A stretch of DNA of 64,000 nt, taken from Ricordea florida. Lineage: Eukaryota > Cnidaria > Anthozoa > Corallimorpharia > Ricordeidae. The stretch spans positions 32,698,250-32,762,249 of the forward strand of contig OX453273.1 in the NCBI GenBank assembly GCA_949710005.1, in the 5' to 3' direction. The position numbers were made by a program, and so were the translations under genes. The notes beneath the pieces were generated by a model. That model was not told where the DNA came from and searched no databases. It worked only from the letters and a program-made list of their open reading frames with translations. Below, piece by piece: positions 12,701-24,700 of this stretch; position 1 is the stretch's first letter; each line of letters begins with the position of its first letter.

Positions 12701-15700
12701 CTGATCAAATTCAAATGTATCCGGACCAGTATACAATTGCACAGTTGTTGCCCGTGTGCCAGTTGTGCTGTCTTTGTTTGTTTGTTTGTTTTTGCTGTAT
12801 CATTATTTAAGGGAAACTCTAAATATATAACAAAGTACTAAATGTATGGTCCCTCGGGAAACTAGTTAGTTTTGTTTTCCCTCGAGTCCTGATGTTTCCC
12901 AAGACATAGTCAAGGGAAACATCAGGATTCTCAGGGAAACAAAACTAACTGTTTATTTTGGGACCATACGGTAAGTGTATATTGTCCTCTGATTCATATT
13001 TTAACTGTGTTACCTCTATGACAAAAAGTAGAAAGTTGTCTTGATTAATAACTTACAGTTATAACTGTTTCTTTCTCATTTTGTCAAGGACTACCAAAAT
13101 GTTGTCAGAGACCAAGCAGTTTTAAAACATCAGCTCTCACAGAGTCTAAAAGTCATCCAAGAAGGAAGAGGTGAACAGGACAAAATGAAACAGGAAATTG
13201 TTCAGCTTAAGATGGTAAGCAGATGTTGCTCATTCATAATCATGTAGTGTGGTACAGAACAGTTTGCAACATGCAGTTTGTATGTATGCGCATTATCATC
13301 CGTGATTCTGTAAACCTTAGGACCATTCCAATTTGTAAAATCTCTCAATGGAAATTTGTTAAGTGACTATGTTAGCTATGTACACTGTATAATGCTTCAT
13401 GTCCGTTACTGATAGAATTGATGCTCGTAATTAATTTTACCAACCCTGGTCATTTTTGTAAGGAGGGAAGGGGGTGGGTGTTCCTGGCTAGGTGACATGA
13501 TTAGATTGGCTACCAACAAATTATAAGCCTTTAAGTTTATCACACCTGTAATTGAATCAGCTTCTTCTTGAGTCAGATACATGATTGTATGTTTTCACAC
13601 TGAATCAGTGGATGCCAACAGTCTTGATATGAGTGCTTTAAATGAAGCTTTCACCACTGCTACCATAAAATTAATAGTAATGTAATATGGAAAGTTATCA
13701 GACCTTGCAAAGGTATTATGCATGCAATTATTATATATATACTTGCTCGCTAATGAGCCTTGTACCCAGGATCCGGTTTATTATTGTTTATGAGGGGTGG
13801 GGGTAGGGGGTTAAATAAGAGGGAAGGCCAGGGTTATTTTGCTGAAAGAAAGAGGGGCATCATGGTAAACGTATCTAGTGCCATAAACTAAGCAAGAAAT
13901 TGAAGAGAAAACAAGAATCATAGTGTAGCTTTATGATTCTTCATGCGAGTCTTTTGCTCAAGGTCTTGATGTACAAGTTACTCAGTAAAGAGACGACAGT
14001 TATAGTGAAAATGACATTATTGTGCGTGACTATGGCACTTACATACAGCAGTGGAACTGAAGAACAAGAGGAAAGAGGGCAACATGTTATGCTGATTTTG
14101 TCCCCTGACTCTTCTCTTGCACTGGTCAGTGCAAAGAGAGAGTGAGCCATGGAAGCATTCTCACCCAGACGTGCACAAATCTCCGCACTTCCCGTCCCTA
14201 TAGTTTGATTCATTGCTACTCCAGGTTTATATAAATTATGGACCACAAAGAATTTCTGAAGCTGAAATCCTCTTTTTCTTTATGCAGGAAAGAGATGTGC
14301 AGTTTGGTAAATTTTGTGTGCTAGAGGAGGAAATCCTGCAGTATCAACAAAGCAACAGTAATTTGGTCAGAGAACAGGAAATTGTGCTGAAAGAAAAAGC
14401 AGAACAAGAGAGGAGGTTACAGATGGAAATTCATGAGAAAATGAATTTGAAATTGGTACTGTCTAAAACATTAAGTTATAAAAATTTACATAATAACTAC
14501 TTACATAATCTTTTCAATTCCTAGATCTAAGTTACTAACATTTCTCATTAGTGTGTCGTTTTTATAATGTTATGTTACTTGCATACACATCCAATATTTG
14601 TATGTTTGATCAACTCAAATTCATCCAGTGCATACAAAGATGAATTTTCTTAATCTGTTACATTTTGATCCTTCATGGCAGTGCATTTAGGTTAAATAAA
14701 GGCTTGGTTGTATGACTAGATCAAATAAGCATTTTATAGGTTTGCGCATTGTCAAGTTTAGACAATTATGCCTTAAATACAGAGGAGTTTTTATCTTATA
14801 ATAATATGATTATTATAAGTCTTTTGTAAACATACAGTACATGCACTTTTATCGAAGTTTTATAAGTCTTATGGGTTTCTGGTTAAACACGGTATCATAC
14901 ATTTATTTTTTCTCAAGTGTCTGGGTGGGCCAGACTCCTAAATCCTCGAATTTGATTGGCTAATCTTGTGCATGACTGATCTAGCTTTTTTATGATACGG
15001 CCCACAGGCTGGATTTTTTTCCCGCAGTAGCAAAATTTTTCCTATCTCTTTCAGGCCTTCTGACATGGTGCGCAGGTGCAGGACCGCGCAATTCGATCAA
15101 AGCCACACAATCCCGCACAATTTCTGAAAATCTGTGAAATCCCACACAATATGGAAAGATTTGGTAAAAAATCTAATTAAATCGGTATTCTCATCGATTG
15201 CCAAGGTTTAAAGAAGCTTTTTAGGCTATATTTAGGCTAATTACCTTGCAAAACAATCGAGAAATCCGCCCCTTTCCGCGATTGAACAGCTCGAGGGGAT
15301 ATAAAAACAAGGCGGCCTTTCATAGCTCCGTGCTGGCGTGGGCACTAGTCTCAGTGTAATCTTATTTTTCATTGTGGGAATAGTTTGTATAGGTAATCAC
15401 ATGATTTCGAGTGCAATTTGGGATAAATCAGCACGAGTAAATTTTGAAAGGCTAACCAAATTGCACTCGCCCTACGGGCTCGTGCAATTTGTAGTCTTCA
15501 AAAAATTTACGAGTGCTGATTTATCCCAAATTGCACGAGACAAATCATGTGATTACTTGTTAATAATATACATGCAAAAATTCAATTTCAACTTTCTGCA
15601 CTCAATTTCAACTTTTTGCACTCAATTTCAATTTTCTGCACTGTTTGGGATTAATTGACGTGCTCTCAGCCAATGAGCATGCTGAAATTTTTGCATGTAT

Positions 15701-18700
15701 ATTATTACTGAAGAAACTGGCGCTGCATCAGTGGGGAATTGAAACACAAGAAATTGGGTAAATCAAACGAATTGATTAAGTAAGTTATACCACCATAAGG
15801 TAAAAGGGAGGTGCTGACGTTTTGAGCGTTAGCCCCTCGTCATTCATTTGCTCCAACGAAGTGCTTAAATGCTCGAAACATCAGCACCTCCCTTTTACCT
15901 TATGGTGGTATAACTTACTTAATCAATTCGTTTGATTTACCCAATTCCTGATCTTATTTTTCATTGACTTATTTGACATGGCTGCCAATTTGTCGGAACA
16001 TGATATTTTTGCAAATGCAAACGCACCGATTTGCGAATTGACAAACAAAAGTGCTGCAACTTTGGGCGACAGAAAATCAATAATTCTCGTCAAGAAACGG
16101 TTTATTTTCGTTATTCAAGTGGAGGACGTTTTCATTCAGAAAATACAAGTTTCATGCTCTTATTTGTAAGTTTAAAATAAAATGATATCAAATTCAATTA
16201 AGTTGCACACCATTGAATTTGCATTTGTCTCGGTGTTGTGGTTTTTGCAGCAATTTCAAGCGTGAAAAGTTTTAACCCATAACGAAATAATATTCGCTCT
16301 ATATATCAAAGAAAGTGCAAAAATGTCAGGATGTTTCCTAAAGTACTTGTTTTGGAATTACGGTTTTGAATAAACTTCCTGGTGATCGAATATTTGTTTG
16401 TTTACACGATTGTGCAATCCCCACAATTCCCACACAATCGTTGTTTTTTACCGCACAATTTGCCTCCCAAAACCCACACAATTTTCTTTTTTTAATCCCA
16501 CACCCTGTAAGAAGGCCTGCTCTTTTGTTACTTTAAAAGGAAGTCATTCAAAAAAATAAATAAATAAGCTATTTTCTGGGTTAGATCTGTCTGTATAGGA
16601 AAAAAATTGTGCCCTTGGGCCACACTTAAAACCTCGGGCACAGTTTTTTCCCATACAGACTTTCCGCCTGGTAAATAAAATACATGTATGAAAGAAACTC
16701 ATCATTTTGTCTGTTAATGTGATCTCAGCTTATTGCCTAATGTTAGGAAAGTGCACCCCTTATATCTGTAGCTTCTTTCCAAATATTTGAGCATTATTTT
16801 GGTATCATTACAGTTCTACTACCAGTGATTATATTATTTTGTGATAATATATAATCTTAGTTTGTTAAATATATGATTGAAGTACAGTACATGTATGTTT
16901 ATTGTGCTTCCCTTTTATCCTTGGTTCGATTCAAATTATGTTTTGTGTGTTCACTGTCATACAGAAGAACTTGTGAAAGAAAAGAAAAATTGCATTAACT
17001 GGCAATTGAGTTGAACCATGGCATGTTCTCTTTATATTTGTGCATGATGATGAATGCCACACATACTCAGCAATTTAATTAGTTTGAACATCATTGACTT
17101 TGAAAGGTAAATGATCTTCTTAAAGAGGAGTCTGCTAATGTGAAAGAAGCTTTCAAGAGGCTTGAACAGTTCACAAATGTCATAGAAAGGAAATCAAAAG
17201 GATTATCAGAAGAATTAGATCAATATAAGCAAGGATCACTGTCAACCAAGCCAAGTCAGGTAAATAGATGTGTGTGCAATATGTAGAAAAAATGGTTATT
17301 ACAAGTACAGAGCTTTATACCGAACCTAATTCGGGTGGTGTCCAAATGATGTAGTTATAAAACTTGGAAAGTATCTAAAACCCTGCTAACTTGAACTCTT
17401 AATGAGCTTTCTTTGGTTGTAATTAGAAAGGAAAAGGTTTATCAAAGAAGTTAATGCAAGTTGTTATATACCTAGCTGGCATTTTTCCCACTGCAACATG
17501 CCCATTCATTGGCTAGTGCATGGTCACATGACATCTAACATTAAAACTGTTTACTACCAAATGCCATGAGCAGGCAACTTATTGCAAAAACTATGTAAAT
17601 GGAAAACAGTTCACTGTTACCTGAGCATTGTTGACTGCTGTTTCATGTGATCATGTCAATAAAGTGATTATCGGTTTGACCCATTTGTTTTGCTGGTTAA
17701 AAGGGGGAGCCCCTTTTAAATCTATTGGTAGGACGACTTACCTTACCAACTCATACAAAAAACCATTTTTTGTGTTTCACGTTCTCACTCAGATGCAGTG
17801 CCAGTTCCATTAGAAACTTACTCTGTTATTCTTGTAATTTGCATTACTTCTTCATGCAGATGTTGCAAGACTATGTACATGACAATGATAACTTGCTGCT
17901 CAGGATTGACAGTCTGAACACTCACTGCACACAGCTACAAAGGTTTGATAAATATTATGTACTAATCATTCACTGGATGATGATAGTTTTATCTGCTAAT
18001 AATACTTTATATCTGATAATTGTAAAAAACGTTTTACCAGGTGGTCGGGAGCAGACCTGCAGTCCCTTTATAGTGCTCTCAATATTATGTGCTATATTTA
18101 TTTTAAAGTGGATGCTATTAAATCTTCTTTTCAACTTGAGATAGCTAGAGATGAAAGAATTTAAGGTTTGCAATTTAGAGGACACAATAGTTAAATTGTA
18201 ATATACTTATAGAGCCTTTTCACTCACGTGATCAGCGGCCATGTTTTTAACGGAAACAAAAGAAGATGTTTGCATAAGAATAGAATTTAATCCCTGGAGG
18301 ATCAGTTTGGGACACCAACATGGCCACCATTTCTTTGTTTGGGAACACCAACATGGCTGCTGTGACGTCATGTGCAAATCCTCTATTGATTGAGCTAGAG
18401 GCCTAGCTCAAGGTCACAAGGTTCTGACTGAGTGCAGCAATTGTAAGTGCTAATAAATCTTAGTCACTGTGCTCATCCTCTGACCTCCGTAGCAAGCTTG
18501 CTGCTCTTGGAGAAACTAACAGGAAGTTAATGAAAGAAAATGAACAAAGCAAAGAACAAGCAAAGTTTATAAAAATGCAAGAAGAAGCTTTAACAAAACA
18601 GGTAACATATTATTGTTGAAAGCACACAGCTTCATGTAAAAGTGTCTTGGCTGAGCTGCATCGTTTGTATGCCTGTGAATCATCAGCCTTAACCCTCCCA

Positions 18701-21700
18701 CTTCGAGAAGTGACCAATAAACAACTTCTCCTTATAGTTATTTAATACATACATTGTCAAGGAGACAGAAGACCATAATTGCAAACATTATCAACATACT
18801 AAGTGTTAAAATAATCTGATCACTATAAATTCTCCAAACCAACTTGAAGAAACTGTATGACTGCCACTAAGGAGAATTAAGTACTTTTCAGATCTTGAAA
18901 GTGACAATGTTGTATAGTACTTGACAACTCTCTTAGTTTAAATGAGAACAGCAGCTGTGTAATCTATGTTTGCCCATAATGCAATTTAGGAAGTAGGTAC
19001 AATAACAATCAGATTATGAGCTCGAGATTTCTTAGGGGTGATACATGTACTTGATAAGACCGAAGGCTGAATCAACTGCCACCTCATAGAAATCGAGAGC
19101 GAATAATTTAATTGTTTTAGTAAAAATCATAATAAACAATTCATGTGTTGGTCAAAAAGATACCAAAATACTAAATCTTCCAACCATACTTAGCTAAAAC
19201 GCGAAGACATCACCATTTTGAAAAGGATCTTCAACCAAGTGCTGCAGTCTAATGGCTGATAGTCTGTAGTAGCTCAGCCAATCAGCATTTGCATTAGTAT
19301 ACTATTCAATTTTTACTAATAAATGATATTTTTTCTAGAGTCATGCAAATAACAAAGTCGTTGCATTTCACTAGTTTTGATCAGAGTTACTGGTTTCAGT
19401 TCTTTGAAGTATTTTTTCAATCTGTTCTGTAGCAAATGTTCCATTCTAAACAGTTGAAGAAGGAGAATGAAGATCTTAAACAGCAGCTAACAATAAACAA
19501 GTATACAAATGAGTGTTATTACACATGTTTTTGACTGCCCGATGAAGCTTGATTGCCAAATTTTGCCTGTGCATAGGTTTTTATTTATGTCTAACTTGAT
19601 TTACAGAACTAAAAATGAAGATCTTCAAAACAGGTTAGAAGAGCAGAAGAAAAAGCTAGAAAGTACATTGGTAAGTGAAATCAAATTACCATCATGGTGA
19701 GCTGTGATTACTAGGTTGATTTGGCAAAGTCAAGTGGATAGATTTGCATACCACGTTTCCAATTCGAACTGCAAAGTGGATAGTAGACTCGGTTAGTGTT
19801 AATAGCTGCTTATATTTTTGTCCTTATGTCCATCATTTCTACATATGGTAAGGTGTCTGTGCACAAAATGTGTTGAGACTTAGAGGCACTTTTATGATCG
19901 GAATGTTATTCTCACGGCATCCTTGCTTAGGACTCCACAGCAAACCTATCATGTGAGAATTTGGACAGAAAAGATAGAAATTATTAGCATATAAACTTTG
20001 TAAATTGACACATGGAGTTCCTATTTTGATGAGAGCAATTTCTTGTATTTGTCTTTTCATTTTACCTTTTTCATTTCTGAGAAATGCTTATAAAATGCCT
20101 GTTTTAGATCACTCCTTGTGAAGTGTACACTGTACAGGTAACTCAGTTGATTTGAATTCACTGTAATGCACTGTATTGGTTTGATTTTTCTTAGCACAAC
20201 CTTTTGACTTTTTTCAGGTAAACTGTAGAGAATCTTCGGTTGTTAATATAGAAAGGTACAGGAAAACTGTGATGTAATATGTTAATAGTCTATTTGTGCA
20301 TATCAGGTTGGTTGCCTTTTTGGATTTATAGTTAGAAATTTGCGTACATGTATTATACATTTGATGTGCAATTTGATAGCCACTTTGTTGTTCAATAAGC
20401 TGTAACGAACTCAAGTGACTTAAAATGTTAACTTTCTTTTAAGCTGTCTCATGCTAGCATCAGTTTATTTAAACATTCACCCTCTTTTCTACCCCTTGGT
20501 TCATAGTTTATACTTCCAGTTAACAACTTTGTTTGTTCTTGACAGAGTACAAGAAAACATAGAATTACAAAACGAGTGTGAAAGATTGAGATCTGCCCAA
20601 GGTAATTTCCCTCAATTGTTTTCACATACAATACAATTTATAAATTAAGAGAAGTCAATATAATAACCTTAAAAAAAACAACAAAAGAAAATAAAACATG
20701 ACCGATTTTATGTCACAACTGCAAGTCTTGTTAATGAAATGACTCCAATTTTACTTACAGTCCTTTGTAAAATTCCATAGTCATTAGGTTTTGAAGACAG
20801 ATATCCATTTAAAGAGGTTTTTCTTTTTCACATGAAACTCTACTTTATATAACTCTCCCAACCCAATACCTATTAATTTCTTATTTAGACAAAAGTCAGC
20901 TTGATAAGAAAAGAAGCTGTTTGGATATTTAATTATTTGCAGTCCAACTGGAAGTAGAGCAGAAGGAGCTGTTAGAAACAAATGAAAAATTAAGCCTTGA
21001 GATGGCAAAACTGAAAGGACAGGAGTAAGTAGTAAATTAAAAACATTGTACCAGCAAATTAGAGAAAGGATTTTATTCTTGGACCAACATGCTTTGCTGC
21101 ACTGAAAGTCATAACCCTGTTTTTAAATGTATCTGATTTTGAACATATGATTCTGATATCTTAAATCTTATATATGAAATATATATATTTTAAAGTCATA
21201 GCTTTTAGCAATCTAAAATTTGAAAAATTAAAATTTTGAAATTAGCTCTAGCTCTTTTAATTTGTGTGTATATTTTTTTAAATTAAACCTTTTTTGTTTG
21301 TATATATTATTTTTGAAGTTAAACCTTTTTTGTATGTATACAAAAATAGAGCTAATTTTAAAATTTTAATTTTTAAAATTTTAGATTGCTAAAAGCTATG
21401 ACTTTAAATATTTGAAATTAAAGCTTTATTTACTTGTATCTATAGTTTTTGAAATTAAAGCTTTTCTATTTGTATGTATAATTTCTGAAATTATACCTTT
21501 TTATTTGTTTGTATAAATTTTGAAATTAGAGGTGTTTTATTTGGATTTATAATTTTGGAAATTAAAGCTTTTTTATTTGTATATATAATGATTTAAATTA
21601 AAGCTTTTATTTGCATGAATAATTCTTTTAGACTTAAGCTTTTTTATCTGTGTATAATTTTTGAAATTAGAGCTTTTTTATTTGTATGTATAGTTCCTGA

Positions 21701-24700
21701 AATTGTAGCTTAATTTACTTGTATCTATATTTTTTTTGTACGTATAATTTCTGAAATTATACCTTTTTATTTGTTGGTATAAATTTTAAAATTACAGCTT
21801 TTTCATTTGTATTTATATTTTTTGATATTAAAGCTTTTTTATTTGTATAAATAACTTTTCAAATTAAAACTTTTTATGTGTATAGATAATTTTTGAAATT
21901 CAAGGTTTGTTTATTTGTGTATAATTTTTTAAAATTGGAGTCTTTTTATTTGTGTGTATAATTTTTGAAATTGAAGCTATATTTACTTGTATCTATAATG
22001 TTTGAAATTAGAGCTTTTTTATTTGTTTGTATAACTTCTGAAATTATACCTTTTTATTTAGATGTTTAAATTTTGAAATAAGAGGTTTTTTATTTGTATT
22101 TATATTTTTTAAAATTAAAGCTCTTTTTTTGTATAGATAATTTTTTAAATTAAAACTTTTATTTGTATAAATAATTTTTAGGCTTAAACATTTTTATTTG
22201 TATGTATAATGTTTTTCCTGCAGTCATTACAGTGGGAGTTTGCATGTTCGTCAAGAAGAAATTGATGTCATGAAAAAAAGTTTGGCAAGGTAATTAAACT
22301 TGTAGTTCCGTTTTTGTTCTTTGTTTGTTTGTTTTTGTTTTCATCCTTTTTTGCTTGCCTGATTATTGTTACTTTTGCAATGGCTTTCTTACAACAATTT
22401 AGTGATGATAATTATAATAAGTGTTATTATCATGAAGCTGAATGCCAATGCAAAAAGAGTGAAGAAAAAGGCTGCTGGTTTTCATTCAGGGCGAAAACTA
22501 GAGCACTGACATATGGCATTTCCATGTGAAAGTGCAACACTGTGGTTTGAATAGTTTATCTTGAATGATACAATGTAGTGAAAAGTACTTTGTTGCAACT
22601 CCTTCGTTTGATTTGTTAGTTTGTTGACAAAATGTTCGCATTGATTGTATTTGATATCGGTAGTGTTGATTTTTTTCCAGGTGAATAAAATGTTTTTGTC
22701 ATTACTGGTAAGAATGTTTGCTTGTGTATCGTGTCCTGTTTTTGCTTTGTTCTTATCTATGTGTACTGTTACACTGTATTTTTTAGGTTACAATCAGAAA
22801 AGGCCCTGTTGACTTCCGGATTGGAGAAGGTTCATGATGAACACAAAGCTTGCCTCTTACAAAAAAGTGAACTGAAGATGTCTCAAGCAGAGTTAGAGGC
22901 TGAAAACATTCAACTGAGGAACGAATTAAGCAAAGTATCAAATGACAACATAGTTTGTATTTACTGCTTTTCAGTCCATATATACAAAGAAATTGGTTAA
23001 TTTAATAATACCTTTTGTGAGAAAAGTCACGAACAAACTTCTTTTAATTAAGGAAGGGAAAGCTCACAATTGCAATAGAACTATCAAAATGTCACAGGCA
23101 ACAAAAAAAAAACAATTTTTCTCAGTAATTTTTTTCAGACAGTTTTTTGAAGCAAACAAAATATTTTCAAGTCATATTTTCACCTACAGTAAGAAGGTAT
23201 TGGTTGATAAATTCTGGATGGAATCTTTTTCAGTGTATTTTCTTTACATTGTGTTTTCTTTAAATCTTTGTGCAATCGAAGATGAAGAAACAGATAGGGA
23301 GCACAGGAGGAGTGGAAAATCTGAACATGGAATCTGACACAGAGCAGGCAATGAAAAGGGCTAAAAACAGTATGAAGGTAGGCGTAATTAATGAAGTAAT
23401 TATCAGCTAATTTCTCTGGATGGCATGCTGTTCTTACCACACAGAAATGCCCTGCATACATAATCATTTATTGTTACCTAAATTATTTACTGTTAACGAG
23501 TAACATGTTTCACCCATTCATAACAACTTTAGTGCAGCACTAAAACTGTGCATTGTGGTAGTCTAGACAAACGTCATTTCTTAGCAGCCTTTTTCTTCCA
23601 ATTTAAGGTATCATTTGATGATGTTTGCTTGGAACTGAAGAATGTCAAGTCAGAACTCAGTAAAGTGTGGGACATGCTTGAACATAAGGTTGATTAAAGA
23701 ATTTGATAGTAGAATCAGTGCTCGACCTTAACGTTTTAAATCGCTGGTCCTTGGACTAGTTAACTGAAAATTTACTAGTCCTGAGTAAATCTGTGGTAGT
23801 CCTGTGGTAGTCGGAACATTGCGACGAACGCATCGAAACAGCGTTTACAAGACGTATATTTTGTTTTCACCTTGTGTTATTTTTTAAACATTACAAACTA
23901 CAAAGTAGTTACTGGTCCTGTGACTAGTGGTTCTAAGTTTCTACTAGTCCAGAAGCATTTTGCACTAGTCCAGGACTAGTGGACTACCGCTAAGGTCGAG
24001 CACTGAGAATGCGTTTTTTCTCTTTCAAAAACACATTTAGTATAGCTTTACGTTGATGGCTTTTACAATTAGCGATCTACGTATTAGAAGTACTTAAAAC
24101 CTGATTTAGCAAATATACGATTGTGATCTTTTTAGTTTTTTTGTCATTTTTACTGCAATTTGTAGTATGCCTGAGTTTCGGAGACGATTTTGCAGTCTTA
24201 AAAAGTTTTTTTACCCTCTCGGCAAGCTTCTGATCTTCAATTTCCTTAGGCAACAGTTGACGTAATGATAATGTGATTTCCTTTTGGAAGTCTAGCAAAC
24301 TCGCCTTGCCTTATCTTAAACTAATTCCAGGAAAAACAATTTGAAGAACAAACACAGGAGCTTGAAGAAGAACGGGAACAGGTGGGCGATTGCGTTTCTG
24401 CTTTTATAGTATGTTTTCAGGGTTAAGTGACCAACCCCTTACCGTTTTGAAAAACCACTTCGACGTTATATGCATATGTTGTAGTTCAATTTTATCCTTA
24501 GTTGGTTTATTTTCCTTTGTTTCAAACTCATCATACATTACCATACCAGAAAACAAATAATATTTGAACCAAGGAAAAAATTGAACTACAACACTTACAC
24601 CCCTTTCGAGTACTTTCCACTAAAAAATGGTGCCGATTTTTTCGTACCTTTTTATGAAAAAAATAAATCGCTAAAACAGCTCTTCGTGTCGTTTCATGTT

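Larger units (their letters stand above)
15052..16519. mobile_element. 1.47-kb hAT-like transposon with 6-bp target duplication, nested in a MITE
   Basis: The ends are CAGGCCTTCTGACATGGTG and, on the opposite strand at the right, CAGGCCTTCTTACAGGGTG (16 of 19 match). Both are flanked by CTCTTT (15046-15051 and 16520-16525). Subterminal regions repeat CCCACACAAT and CCGCACAAT motifs. The interior holds two further hairpins (15392-15708 and 15752-15947) and no convincing transposase; ORF 15978-16169 has no domain I know. hAT ends often begin CAG. A 6-bp duplication is unusual for classical hAT (8 bp) but is, as I recall, reported for some divergent hAT groups. Confidence 0.62.
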
